Made by a program: the position numbers and the translations under genes
The notes under the pieces: model-generated
The model's database searches: none
What the model saw: only the letters and a program-made list of their open reading frames with translations
What the model was told of the DNA's origin: nothing
Part shown: positions 31,893 to 40,149 of the stretch, piece after piece
Layout of the letters: every line of letters begins with the position of its first letter
Numbering within the stretch: the stretch's first letter is position 1
Assembly (NCBI GenBank): GCA_023485685.1
Contig: JAMCZK010000042.1
Coordinates: 1 to 40,303 of the forward strand
DNA length: 40,303 nt
Source: Chloroflexota bacterium
Lineage (GTDB): Bacteria; Chloroflexota; Anaerolineae; Anaerolineales; UBA11579
Direction of reading: 5' to 3'

Positions 31893-33301
31893 TAGTCCCC
31901 GCCCTTTACCAACTAGAACTAGACAATCACCTCCCCGAAAATTTTCACATTATTGGCTTCGCCCGTCGTGAATGGAACGATGACAAGCTTCGTTCCGAGA
32001 TGGAAGCCGCGGTGCGCGAGTTTGCGCGCAGCCAACCCGTCGACGAGAAGGCGCTGCAACGCGTGCTCAATCGCATGCACTACCTCGTAAGTAATTTCAC
32101 CGAGGTATCTGGCTACCGCGAACTTGCAAAGCAGCTGGACAAGCTGGAAGCGAAAAATCGTCTTTACTATCTTGCCACCCCACCCGACGCATACACCGCG
32201 ATCATCGGGAATTTGGGCAAAGCCGATCTGGGGAAAAACTCAGAGGGCTGGACGCGCATCGTAGTGGAAAAACCCTACGGCCGCGACCTGGAATCGGCGA
32301 AACAATTAGAAGCGGAAATCCATCTGGTCTTCAACGAAGACCAGATCTACCGCATCGACCATTATTTGGGTAAGGAAACCGTCCAGAACATCCTTGTCTT
32401 CCGCTTTGCCAACGGCATTTTTGAGCCGCTCTGGAACCGGCGTTACGTGGAATGTGTCCAGATCACCGTTGCCGAAACCATCGGCGTGAATGGCCGCACA
32501 GAATATTTCGACAGCGCCGGCGTGATCCGCGACATGCTGCAGAATCACATTCTGCAACTACTTACGCTTACCGCCATGGAAGCCCCGGTGGCCTTCAGCG
32601 CCGACGCGGTGCGCGACGAAAAGGTGAAAGTGCTGCGCTCGCTGCACCCGCTGCGCGGCGAGCACGCCATCCGCAACACACTGCGCGCCCAATATTCCGC
32701 AGGCAGCCAGAATGGGGACAGCATTCGCGCTTATTTGGATCACGAAGGTGTGGCGAAAAAATCCACCACAGAGACCCTACTGGCCATGCGCATTGGCATC
32801 GACAACTGGCGCTGGGCTGGTGTTCCATTTTTCATTCGCTCCGGCAAGCACATGCCCAAACGGATGACAGAAATTGCCGTGCAATACAAACAGACTCCTT
32901 TGGCCCTGTTTGGCGCTCGCAACATGGCTGGCGATGCCCCCAACCGTTTGCTGCTGAACATCCAACCGGAAGAAGGCATCACGCTCACCTTCGGCGCCAA
33001 GGCGCCCGGCCCCGAGAACACGATCCAATCGGTGCAGATGGATTTCTCCTACGCGGAAACCTTCGGCGCCAGCTCCCCGGAGGCTTACGAGCGCCTGCTG
33101 ATGGATTGCATGAATGGCGACGCCACGCTGTTCACCCGCAGCGATGAAGTGCTGGCTGCCTGGTCCTTTGTGGACGACATCCTCAAGGCTTGGGCGCAGC
33201 ACCCGGTCAAGAAATTACCCCAATACAAGCCCGGCACCTGGGGGCCGCCTGAAATCGATGAATTCATGCATGGCCACGGCAGTATCTGGCACACGCACTA
33301 A
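31808..33301 (+). CDS. zwf: Glucose-6-phosphate 1-dehydrogenase
   Basis: A 497-aa enzyme oxidising glucose 6-phosphate to 6-phosphogluconolactone with NAD(P). The N-terminal Rossmann motif is [20 protein letters not shown]. The active-site signature [20 protein letters not shown] lies near 181, with the substrate Lys and catalytic His. [20 protein letters not shown] and the C-terminal [16 protein letters not shown] are also conserved. No 6-phosphogluconolactonase gene is in the window. The start is in the second copy of a 107-bp duplication, and no clear Shine-Dalgarno beyond GAGCTGAGGC precedes it. The gene is convergent with the PEBP-like gene, with only 32 nt between stops and no obvious terminator. 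Confidence 0.97.
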   Translation: MALPNNQEDSAATGLVIFGVTGDLAHRKLVPALYQLELDNHLPENFHIIGFARREWNDDKLRSEMEAAVREFARSQPVDEKALQRVLNRMHYLVSNFTEVSGYRELAKQLDKLEAKNRLYYLATPPDAYTAIIGNLGKADLGKNSEGWTRIVVEKPYGRDLESAKQLEAEIHLVFNEDQIYRIDHYLGKETVQNILVFRFANGIFEPLWNRRYVECVQITVAETIGVNGRTEYFDSAGVIRDMLQNHILQLLTLTAMEAPVAFSADAVRDEKVKVLRSLHPLRGEHAIRNTLRAQYSAGSQNGDSIRAYLDHEGVAKKSTTETLLAMRIGIDNWRWAGVPFFIRSGKHMPKRMTEIAVQYKQTPLALFGARNMAGDAPNRLLLNIQPEEGITLTFGAKAPGPENTIQSVQMDFSYAETFGASSPEAYERLLMDCMNGDATLFTRSDEVLAAWSFVDDILKAWAQHPVKKLPQYKPGTWGPPEIDEFMHGHGSIWHTH

Positions 33302-33333
33302 ATTTTATTAAATTGGAGAGCACCCCTCGCGTC

Positions 33334-33957
33334 TTACCTTCCGAAACTTGCGCTCAGCTTGGCTTCCGCCAAGACGTGCCCGTCCATGGCTGCTAAAAGA
33401 TCCTCTTTCATTGCCTCTGGGCTCAAGTCCAGCACCGCGTCCAGCGCATACAAAATAAAAACGTAACGGTGCGTGCTGCCCTCGGGAGGGCAGGGCCCGC
33501 CGTAGCCCAGCCGCCCCCAGCTATTCGTCCCTTGGATCGTTCCATCTTCGAAGGTCGCACTCGGCGAAATCCCCGCGGCCAGACCGCGACTTTCAGCAGG
33601 GACGTTGAACATCACCCAGTGCACCCACGAGCCGCTCGCCGCATCCGGATCGTCGAAAACTAAGGCAAAGCTTTGCGCCCCAGTTGGCGGGTCATTCCAA
33701 TTCAACTCGGGCGATTGGTTAGTGCCTGTACAAGCGAAATAGCGCGGTATAAGGCCATCTTCTTCGAACGAGGGACTGGTCAGTTCAAAGGGCATAGCCG
33801 CCTCCGTGGGGTCCGGCATGGCTGCCGTGGCTTTGGGCGTGTTTTCGGTATCCGGTACCTGCGTGCTGGTTGCTATAGTAACTGGCGCCTGGACGCAGGC
33901 TGTCAGCACGACAACAAGCATCACTGCGCATAGCCACTTGGTTAATTTCCTTTTCAT
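33334..33957 (-). CDS. PEBP-like (YbhB/YbcL) lipoprotein
   Basis: Secreted phosphatidylethanolamine-binding-like protein of 207 aa from the ATG at 33957 (MKRKLTKWLCAVMLVVVLTA). That start gives a good lipoprotein signal with lipobox VLTAC at Cys21; the longer ORF reads through the upstream gene in another frame. After a TP-rich linker, the PEBP domain (about 60-207) shows FDDPDAASGSWVHWVMFNVP, GTNSWGRLGYGGPCPP and HRYVFILYALD, the DPDxP, HxxH-adjacent and GxYxGPCPP-type landmarks. YbhB relatives have no settled role in bacteria; ligand binding is presumed. The start overlaps the stop of the zinc-ribbon gene by 4 nt (ATGA), so the two are coupled. Confidence 0.9.
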   Translation of the reverse strand: MKRKLTKWLCAVMLVVVLTACVQAPVTIATSTQVPDTENTPKATAAMPDPTEAAMPFELTSPSFEEDGLIPRYFACTGTNQSPELNWNDPPTGAQSFALVFDDPDAASGSWVHWVMFNVPAESRGLAAGISPSATFEDGTIQGTNSWGRLGYGGPCPPEGSTHRYVFILYALDAVLDLSPEAMKEDLLAAMDGHVLAEAKLSASFGR

Positions 33958-34544
33958 CCTTGCATCTTGTAACCGCATTTTGGACACTTCGGTTCGTCCC
34001 TGAATACCAAGTATCCACATCTCGGGCAGGCACGCGGCTGCACTTCCCCCAGGGGCGCTCCGCAGGCCTGGCAACTCCCTGACCCAACCTGATTGGCTAC
34101 CCCGCAATACGCGCAGGTTAGCCTCTGCAAGCGCTCGGAGAATTGTTGGCTGGCGCCAGCTTCGGCCGCAAGCTTGTCTATCACCGCCCATACCTGATCT
34201 TCCAGAGTGAGGTGCTCAATGTCTTGTGCAATGTCGTCAATGCGGCCCAGCAGGTTCCATGGGTTGAGTAGACCCAGCAGCGCGCTAGCGCCCAGGCTGC
34301 CTGCCAGGCCGAAGATGCCCTGGTCGCCCACAGTCACCTCCAAGCGGTCACCGCCTTGACGCATACTGACCCCCAGATGTGTTTGCCCGCCAGAGGCGCG
34401 GACCTCCCGCGTGCTGATCAGCACCACGGCTTGGTCGCCGTCCACGGTTACGTTGCTGCTCAGTGCGCCGCGGTCGAAGAAGGCGCCCAGCGCGGCGGCC
34501 ATCTGGTCCAGCTTCAAATCGCCGTGATAGATTTTGCTTTTCAT
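33954..34544 (-). CDS. Zinc-ribbon domain protein of unknown function
   Basis: 196 aa and soluble. Residues 1-~125 form an unrecognised alpha/beta domain (MKSKIYHGDLKLDQMAAALG ... VAVIDKLAAEAG-like end) with a Gly/Ala/Leu-rich hydrophobic patch (GIFGLAGSLGASALLGLLNP) that could touch a membrane. The C-terminus carries two zinc ribbons: CAYCGVANQVGSGSCQACGA and CPRCGYLVFRDEPKCPKCG, each with two CxxC pairs. These bind zinc structurally and often mediate protein contact. The gene overlaps the following PEBP-like lipoprotein gene by 4 nt. The link between the two products is unclear. Confidence 0.75.
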   Translation of the reverse strand: MKSKIYHGDLKLDQMAAALGAFFDRGALSSNVTVDGDQAVVLISTREVRASGGQTHLGVSMRQGGDRLEVTVGDQGIFGLAGSLGASALLGLLNPWNLLGRIDDIAQDIEHLTLEDQVWAVIDKLAAEAGASQQFSERLQRLTCAYCGVANQVGSGSCQACGAPLGEVQPRACPRCGYLVFRDEPKCPKCGYKMQG

Positions 34545-34620
34545 TGTGGCTTAATAACGCGATGATTATAATCAAGGAAGGCCGACAAAGAGATGAGGTC
34601 GGTTTAGCGACATCAGCTTC

Positions 34621-34660
34621 TTGTCGTTGCGAGCCAGCTTGCAGGTGTGGCAATCTCCGG
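34621..34660. repeat. REP-like unit upstream of the SH3-domain gene
   Basis: TTGTCGTTGCGAGCCAGC ... GTGTGGCAATCTCCGG: a degenerate single unit of the GTCATTGCGAG family, in the divergent promoter region between the zinc-ribbon and SH3-domain genes. Confidence 0.65.
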
Positions 34661-34706
34661 CATCAAGCAATCCACAATTACAAAGGATAAAATTAGTTGT
34701 GCACGC

Positions 34707-35327
34707 ATGCGACAATTAATTTTCCGTTCAGCCCTTTTTTTATTCATCGCAATCCTTGGCTTAGCCTTGCTTGCCGGCGGCCAGGCAGTTGGAACCGCAC
34801 ATGCACAACAACCCACGGTGGCTATCCCCACCGTCACCGGCACGCCCATCGGACCCTATATCGTGGTCAATGCCGATCAGGAGCAGATCAACGTACGTAG
34901 CGGTCCCGGCGCTGAATATCCCATTGTCGGGGTGCTGGTCACCAGCGAACAGGCGCCCGCCAAAGGAAAATCGGCGGCCGGACTCTATATCCAGGTAGTC
35001 TATGCCGGCGTTGAGGGCGGTCTGGGCTGGGTTTATGCGCCGCTGGTCACCCTCTTCGACTCCGGCAGCTTACCCATCGTAGAACCTCCTCCAACGCCCA
35101 CGCCGCGCGTGACTCCCACTATCGACCCGACCCTGGCAGCGCAATTCGTGCTGGAGATCCCTGCCACACGCTTGCCCACCTTCACCGCCGTCGAACCGCT
35201 GGAGATTCCGGAATTCGAACAGTCGGGTACTGGCCGCGTAGGCGGCATCCCAGCGGGGATGTACATCACGGCTATCGGGTTAATGGGGCTGCTTGGGGCC
35301 GCGGTTAGCTATTTGCGTGAGCGATAA
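34707..35327 (+). CDS. Secreted SH3-domain (SH3b) protein with C-terminal membrane anchor
   Basis: About 206 aa from the ATG at 34707 (MRQLIFRSALFLFIAILGLA), which begins a signal peptide ending near AHAQQP; the track start 20 codons earlier lies in the repeat. Residues about 45-120 (IVVNADQEQINVRSGPGAEY) are a bacterial SH3 domain, which commonly binds cell-wall peptides. A TP-rich linker (VEPPPTPTPRVTPTIDP) follows. A single C-terminal helix (AGMYITAIGLMGLLGAAVSY) with an Arg-rich end would anchor it in the membrane facing outward. The Shine-Dalgarno is poor (AAAGGA about 20 nt upstream). A terminator follows. Likely a surface or envelope protein. Confidence 0.75.
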   Translation: MRQLIFRSALFLFIAILGLALLAGGQAVGTAHAQQPTVAIPTVTGTPIGPYIVVNADQEQINVRSGPGAEYPIVGVLVTSEQAPAKGKSAAGLYIQVVYAGVEGGLGWVYAPLVTLFDSGSLPIVEPPPTPTPRVTPTIDPTLAAQFVLEIPATRLPTFTAVEPLEIPEFEQSGTGRVGGIPAGMYITAIGLMGLLGAAVSYLRER

Positions 35328-35357
35328 TCGCTCTTCGCGCGCGGTGACGAAGAATGA

Positions 35358-35384
35358 AGAAAGGACCACTTGGTGGTCCTTTCT
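35358..35384. terminator. Bidirectional terminator between convergent genes
   Basis: A 12-bp perfect stem, AGAAAGGACCAC / GTGGTCCTTTCT, with a 3-nt loop. T-rich sequence follows on the plus strand and an AT-containing tail on the minus. It serves the SH3-domain gene and the Fe-S carrier gene. Confidence 0.88.
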
Positions 35385-35417
35385 TTGTGTACTTCTTTCT
35401 TGTCCCTGCCTGTATTC

Positions 35418-35840
35418 TTAGCAATTACATCCATCCCCATGTTCGTGCTGCGGAGCATCCTGCCCATCGGTGCGGAAGGAGTGTCCACAGCCGCAGGAAG
35501 AAGTGGCGTTGGGATTTTCGATCTTGAAGCCGCTGGCCATCACATCGTTGACGTAATCGATGTTGGCGCCGCGCAGATAGCCCATGGAAACCTCGTCCAC
35601 CACCAGGCGCACGCCGTGCTGCTCGAAGCTGAAATCAGTTTCCCTGGGAGAGCCTTCCAGCGCCATGCCGTATTGAAACCCGGAGCACCCGCCACCGCTC
35701 ACGAACACGCGCAGGGCGTGCCCTTCCAGTTGGCGGTCTTTGAACAATCCGCGCACGGCGTCCGCGGCAGCAGGGGTGAGAGTGATCTCGTCAGCAATAA
35801 CCTGGGGCTGTGGTTTAGTCTGGACTTCTACTAGGGCCAT
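35418..35840 (-). CDS. A-type Fe-S cluster carrier (ErpA/IscA family)
   Basis: 140 aa. The HesB/IscA core (EITLTPAAADAVRGLFKDRQ ... RVFVSGGGCSGFQYGMALEG) carries the first conserved Cys, and SSCGCGHSF the last two: the three ligands of this family, which passes Fe-S clusters to apoproteins. A family member usually ends 3-5 residues after CGCG; here about 20 residues follow, rich in His, Asp and Cys (APQHEHGDGCNC), a possible extra metal site. No isc or suf operon genes adjoin it. The ATG at 35840 has a purine-rich GAAAGGAATTATTA upstream. Confidence 0.92.
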   Translation of the reverse strand: MALVEVQTKPQPQVIADEITLTPAAADAVRGLFKDRQLEGHALRVFVSGGGCSGFQYGMALEGSPRETDFSFEQHGVRLVVDEVSMGYLRGANIDYVNDVMASGFKIENPNATSSCGCGHSFRTDGQDAPQHEHGDGCNC

Positions 35841-35950
35841 TAATAATTCCTTTCTTTAAAGTAAAAATCACTCTAGCGAATACTTCTCAATTTTATCAAA
35901 GAAATTCGTTGTGTCAAATCAAAAGCCTGTGAAGCCCAATGGCCGCGGTC

Positions 35951-37471
35951 CTAATCCAGCGGGCCAACGACCTTCTCCACTTCATCGAGGATCTCTCCTG
36001 ATTTAACCAAGTCGTTCATCCGGTTGTGGTCGGGATATAACGGCCGGTCGACGGCTAGGTGCTCGACATACTTGCGGATCACTTCGCGTGCCTTCTGTGT
36101 GCCATGGCCGGGCGTGAACTCGCGGAAGTCGAGCGCCTGCGCCGCAGCCATGAACTCGATGCCCAGCACGCCGTGTGCGTTGTCCAGGATCTGGCCGTTT
36201 TTGAGGGCGGTGTTCATACCCATCGAGACGAAGTCCTCCTGGTCTGCAGCCGCCGGAATGGACTGGATGCTGGCGGGCGCGGAGAGGATGCGCTGCTCGA
36301 CGATGAGGTGATCGGCCGTATATTGGCTGAGCATCAGGCCGGAATAGAAACCAGGTTCATGGGCCAGGAAATCGGGCAACCCTTGTGATAGTGCCCGGTT
36401 AGTGAGTCGGTTGAGGCGGCGCTCGGAAAGCACGCAAACCATGGTAATGGCTGCCCCGGCCATATCCATAGGCAGCGAGACTGGCGAGCCCTGGAAGTTG
36501 GCGCCTGTCAGGGTCAGCTTAAGTTCAGGGACGAAGATCGGGTTGTCGCCCACGCCATTGAGCTCGATTTCGACTTGCGAGCGGGCGTAATCCAGGGCGT
36601 CCCGGGCCGCCCCGATCACTTGAGGCGTGGAGCGCATCGAATAGGCGTCCTGGACCTTCGTCTTCATTTTCCCGGTCGCCAGGTCTGAACCCTCGATGAT
36701 TTTCAGGATATTGCGCGCAGAGGAGATTGCGCCTTTAAAACCGCGCAGTTCATGTAGACGCGAATTGTAGGGTTTTAGGTTTGCCAGCAAAGCCTCAAGC
36801 GACATGGCAGCAGCCACCTCTGCCTGATGTAGCCATCGCAGCATGTCGTGGAGGTGGAGGGCGCTCATTGCAGTGAGCACGTTGGAGCCGTTGATCGCCG
36901 CCAGGCCGTCGCGAGCCTGTAAACCCGGGACGGGTATGCCGGCGCGTTCCATTGCAACATGACCTGGTAGCCGTTCACCTTCAAAGAAGGCTTCCCCTTC
37001 ACCCATAAGCAGCAGCGCCGCTTGTGCCATTGGCGCCAGGTCGCCCGATGCGCCCACCGAGCCTTTGGTGCATACGACTGGCGTCACGCCGCGGTTTAGC
37101 ATCTCTACCAGCGTGAGTGTGATCTCTGGCCTGCAGCCAGAGTTGCCGTGTGCGTGGACATTAATACGTCCGGCCAGTGCGGCGCGGACGTATTCGAGCG
37201 GCAGCGGTTCACCAATCCCGGCTGAATGGTTGTAAATCAGATACTTCTGGAACTCCTTGACCTGCTCGTCGCTGAGCAGGACTTCGGAAAACTCGCCGAT
37301 GCCGGTGTTGGTCCCGTACATGATCTCCTTGGCGGCGAGTTTTTCTTCGACCATGGCGCGGCAGGCACGTATGCGCTCGAGGGATTCAGGGGCTAACTCA
37401 ACTTTTTCTCCACGGGCGATGGCGACGAGCTTTTCGATGGTGAGAGAGGACCCATCGAGACGGATTGTCAT
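35951..37471 (-). CDS. hutH: Aromatic amino acid ammonia-lyase, probably histidine ammonia-lyase
   Basis: 506 aa from the ATG at 37471 (MTIRLDGSSLTIEKLVAIAR), with GGAG 8-9 nt upstream; the longer track ORF adds 32 unlikely residues. KGSVGASGDLAPMAQAAL contains the Ala142-Ser143-Gly144 triad that cyclises to the MIO electrophile, at exactly the HutH numbering. YGTNTGIGEFSEVLL supplies the catalytic Tyr. The enzyme removes ammonia from His to give urocanate, or from Tyr/Phe in related members. The selectivity position reads NHSAG, with the His found in HAL and TAL rather than the Phe-Leu of PAL. No hutU or hutI is adjacent, so the histidine assignment is tentative and tyrosine is an alternative. 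Confidence 0.85.
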   Translation of the reverse strand: MTIRLDGSSLTIEKLVAIARGEKVELAPESLERIRACRAMVEEKLAAKEIMYGTNTGIGEFSEVLLSDEQVKEFQKYLIYNHSAGIGEPLPLEYVRAALAGRINVHAHGNSGCRPEITLTLVEMLNRGVTPVVCTKGSVGASGDLAPMAQAALLLMGEGEAFFEGERLPGHVAMERAGIPVPGLQARDGLAAINGSNVLTAMSALHLHDMLRWLHQAEVAAAMSLEALLANLKPYNSRLHELRGFKGAISSARNILKIIEGSDLATGKMKTKVQDAYSMRSTPQVIGAARDALDYARSQVEIELNGVGDNPIFVPELKLTLTGANFQGSPVSLPMDMAGAAITMVCVLSERRLNRLTNRALSQGLPDFLAHEPGFYSGLMLSQYTADHLIVEQRILSAPASIQSIPAAADQEDFVSMGMNTALKNGQILDNAHGVLGIEFMAAAQALDFREFTPGHGTQKAREVIRKYVEHLAVDRPLYPDHNRMNDLVKSGEILDEVEKVVGPLD

Positions 37472-37610
37472 GTGTGCACTCCTGGGGGAATTGTCCGATA
37501 GAAGGATTATACGCCCATCATCCTTCACGAGGGCTGCAGGCCATGTCAGACCCGCGTTGCACCACATGGATTTAGATCATCGTAGTGCGTATGTCCCGTT
37601 GTCGACTGAT

Positions 37611-38081
37611 CTATCCTCTTTGCTTCATCGCCCGCGCCATCTCGCGCTCGGCATCACGCTTGGCGATGTCTTCGCGTTTGTCCCATTTCTTCTTCCCCTT
37701 CGCTACGGCAATCTCGATCTTGGCCCGGCCTTCCTTCAAATAGATCTGCAATGGCACGATCGTGTTGCCTTTTCGCTGGGTTTCATCCCAAAGCTCATCG
37801 ATCTCTTTCTTGTGGAGCAGTAACTTACGTTCGCGAATTGGGTTGTGTCCTTCGCGGCTGGCGGGATCATAGGGCGCGATGTGCGCGTTCATCAGCCAGG
37901 CTTCGCGCCCGTCGGTGCGCACGTAGGCTTCCTTGAGGCTCACCTGCCCGGCGCGGATCGATTTGATCTCGGATCCCTTCAACACCAGGCCAGCTTCGTA
38001 TTTCTCCAGGAGGAAGAAATCGTGGCTGGCTTTGCGATTGCGGGCAACCGCTTTTTCGCTCGGCTGCTTTTTGGCGCTCAT
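37611..38081 (-). CDS. smpB: SsrA-binding protein SmpB
   Basis: A 156-aa RNA-binding protein that delivers tmRNA to stalled ribosomes for trans-translation. The oligonucleotide-binding barrel shows ARNRKASHDFFLLEKYEAGL, GSEIKSIRAGQVSLKEAYV and NAHIAPYDPASREGHNPIRE, continuing RERKLLLHKKEI. The basic C-terminal tail KGKKKWDKREDIAKRDAERE is the part that mimics a codon in the decoding centre. Length and motifs are standard. The ssrA (tmRNA) gene is not visible in this window. Upstream lies a palindromic element in reverse orientation. Confidence 0.97.
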   Translation of the reverse strand: MSAKKQPSEKAVARNRKASHDFFLLEKYEAGLVLKGSEIKSIRAGQVSLKEAYVRTDGREAWLMNAHIAPYDPASREGHNPIRERKLLLHKKEIDELWDETQRKGNTIVPLQIYLKEGRAKIEIAVAKGKKKWDKREDIAKRDAEREMARAMKQRG

Positions 38082-38101
38082 GGGGCAGCGATTCTAGCAC
38101 G

Positions 38102-38201
38102 ACCTCATTCGCCATAGCGAGGAGGCGTTTTGTGCCGTTACAGCGGCGAAAGCCAGAGCCTGTACGAAGCGGCTCGCTCGGGACAGGCTCTCGCACTGAC
38201 G
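38102..38201. repeat. Palindromic element, reverse orientation copy
   Basis: Read on the minus strand it starts CGTCAGTGCGAGAGCCTGTC, continues CCGAGCGAGCC and ends AACGCCTCCTCGCTATGGCG, i.e. a compact copy of the long elements at 12.9-15.8 kb with the AT-rich core missing. It lies between smpB and the clan CD protein gene. Confidence 0.75.
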
Positions 38202-38212
38202 TTGAAAAAGGA

Positions 38213-39961
38213 CTATCTCGACACTGCCAGCTTCACCACTTTGCCCTTGGAGTCCATCGTAATCCGGGCGTATTGCGGATGGGTGAAGTCGCCGCTGGGC
38301 ACCTTCTTGCTGAGCGTTACCAGGCTGCGGGTGGGCGCCAAGCCCATTGCCTTGCGATGCATGTGGGGCAGGGTGCAGTTGTGTCCATGGCATTGGGTAT
38401 GCTCATGGCTGTAGGTGGCTTTGCATTCTTGCATGCCGGGCAGGTACTCCGCCACCACGGATTTCACTGTGGCCAGCGTTTCTGCGGGCAGGTCTTGCAT
38501 TGGCATATCATGGCCTTCGGCGCGGTCGCATATGGCGTTCACCAGTGGGCTTGCGGCCTCCGGGCGCAGGATGCGCTTGGGCATCTGTCCATCGGAAACG
38601 GCTTGCGCCAACGGGTCGCCGTAGAGCACAAACGAGATCAGAGTCTTCTGGTCTTCGCCGTCCAGGTAACCCTGGCGGCGGTGCATGGTTTGCGCCATGG
38701 CGATCTTCGCCCTGCGTAAGGCTTCACCGGCTGGATAGCCTTCGTTCAGCAGCTTCCAGAAGGTCTGGCCCAACAAGTCGGCGGCGATCAGCGGGGTGGT
38801 CACGGAGCCATAGGAGGTCACAGTGGAACCAACAACGGCTTTGCTACCCGAGTCAAGAAACTTCAGGGCCAACGCGTTCTCGAAGGTCTTGCCGAAGATG
38901 TGGGCTCCGAAGCAGGCTTCGGTGTAGACAATCTGGGGGGCACGGCCGCTGTTCACAATGTCGGTGGGGCGCAAGGCGACGGGGTAATCAGGCCCGGCAG
39001 CCGTTTGTTGTGGGTCACGCTGTCCGTACCATTCGGCCGTCTCGGCCAGGCCGTGCAGGTTAAAATATGCCACTTGCAAGGATTTGCTGGCTTCTTTGGG
39101 CAGCTGGCCTGTGCCCGTCGGTGGGGAAATGCTGAGGCGGCGCGGCTCGCCAATGGTTCGATACACCGAATGGGAGGCGCGGCGCCAGATTTCGGCGCTA
39201 TAGCCGAAGCTGCTGCGCTTGGGTTTCCACAGCCCGAAGAAGGCCAGGATGCGGGCGATGGCACTTTCCATTGCGTCAACCGGGTTGGTCTTCTTCCCGC
39301 GGCTGGCGGCGATCTTATTCAGCGCTTTGATCAGCGAGGCTGGATCAGAGCCCTCGCCGTTGGGCAGGCGGCCCAGTGGCCAGGTAGGGACGAAATAGTT
39401 TTCATCGATGCTGGCATAGGGATTATCGGAGGGCACATCTTTGTCCTCGTCATCGACCGGGTTCGGCAAGTGGTGGAAGGGGATGATCTGCGGTCCGCCC
39501 ACAATGAGTACCGCGCCGATCATTTCGCCTTTCTTGCGCAGCGCCTCGTCGAGGTCGGCCAGGAGATGTTTGATGGCCCAGGGATCGTCGGCTTTCACCG
39601 GCTGCAAATCGAATTTGCTGAGCGATGCTTTATCATCTATGTAAATCAAGCAACTATCCCAATGAGCATTGGCCGCGGTCGCATCCATTACGGCGCGTAA
39701 TGCAGTATCTACTTGAGTGAATCCGTCGACCTCATATTGTTTTTCGAGTGCCGTGCGAGAACTCAGGATCACATAGGCAGGGAAGCGGCCATCGGCGCGC
39801 AGGCGCAAATCTTCCGTATCTGTGCCTACGTCTTCTAATTCCAATGGGGTTTCTGGCTCAACCGCCTGGTAAGGATCGACTTTTTCTTTCGCCGAATATT
39901 CGACACTCAATTCATCCACATAGGTATCCGGATTTAATTTCTTCAGCGGGACGCGCTGCAT
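38213..39961 (-). CDS. Gingipain/caspase-like (clan CD, C25-type) cysteine peptidase-like protein
   Basis: The ORF is open to 40210 (665 aa), but its first ~83 residues are read from palindromic repeats. The ATG at 39961 (MQRVPLKKLNPDTYVDEL) gives 582 aa and is my preferred start. GAVLIVGGPQIIPFHHLPNP, DNPYASIDENYFVPTWPLGR and LP follow the gingipain-like layout 'GG...P...D.PY......P....GR'. The catalytic dyad candidates are His in AYFNLHGLAET (ORF residue 386) and Cys in IVYTEACFGAHIFG (433), followed by AVVGSTVTSYGSV, as in C25/CHAT caspase-like folds. A C-terminal Cys/His cluster, CKATYSHEHTQCHGHNC then PHMHR, could bind metal. No signal peptide is seen with this start. The role is unknown; the domain call is by motif. 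Confidence 0.65.
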   Translation of the reverse strand: MQRVPLKKLNPDTYVDELSVEYSAKEKVDPYQAVEPETPLELEDVGTDTEDLRLRADGRFPAYVILSSRTALEKQYEVDGFTQVDTALRAVMDATAANAHWDSCLIYIDDKASLSKFDLQPVKADDPWAIKHLLADLDEALRKKGEMIGAVLIVGGPQIIPFHHLPNPVDDEDKDVPSDNPYASIDENYFVPTWPLGRLPNGEGSDPASLIKALNKIAASRGKKTNPVDAMESAIARILAFFGLWKPKRSSFGYSAEIWRRASHSVYRTIGEPRRLSISPPTGTGQLPKEASKSLQVAYFNLHGLAETAEWYGQRDPQQTAAGPDYPVALRPTDIVNSGRAPQIVYTEACFGAHIFGKTFENALALKFLDSGSKAVVGSTVTSYGSVTTPLIAADLLGQTFWKLLNEGYPAGEALRRAKIAMAQTMHRRQGYLDGEDQKTLISFVLYGDPLAQAVSDGQMPKRILRPEAASPLVNAICDRAEGHDMPMQDLPAETLATVKSVVAEYLPGMQECKATYSHEHTQCHGHNCTLPHMHRKAMGLAPTRSLVTLSKKVPSGDFTHPQYARITMDSKGKVVKLAVSR

Positions 39962-40033
39962 CCTGGGTCGTTTGAGCTTAGGTAGTTCAGCCTGTACTCC
40001 GTTGGACGAATCACCTGTCTTGTTTTGACCCAA

Positions 40034-40065
40034 GGGACTCCTCGCTTCGCTCGGAGTGACAGAGA
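40034..40065. repeat. Repeat arm of the second palindromic family
   Basis: GGGACTCCTCGCTTCGCTCGGAGTGACAG-like sequence resembling the arm before the DUF456 gene at 23058-23080 (ACTCTTCGCTTCGCTCAGAG). It lies in frame within the upstream extension of the clan CD ORF. Confidence 0.6.
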
Positions 40066-40149
40066 AGGAGGCCGCTTTCGCTTCCGGTTCTGCGTCATTA
40101 TTATTTGATTCCAAGTCGCCCCTCAACCCGCCAGCCTTGTGGCTGGCGA

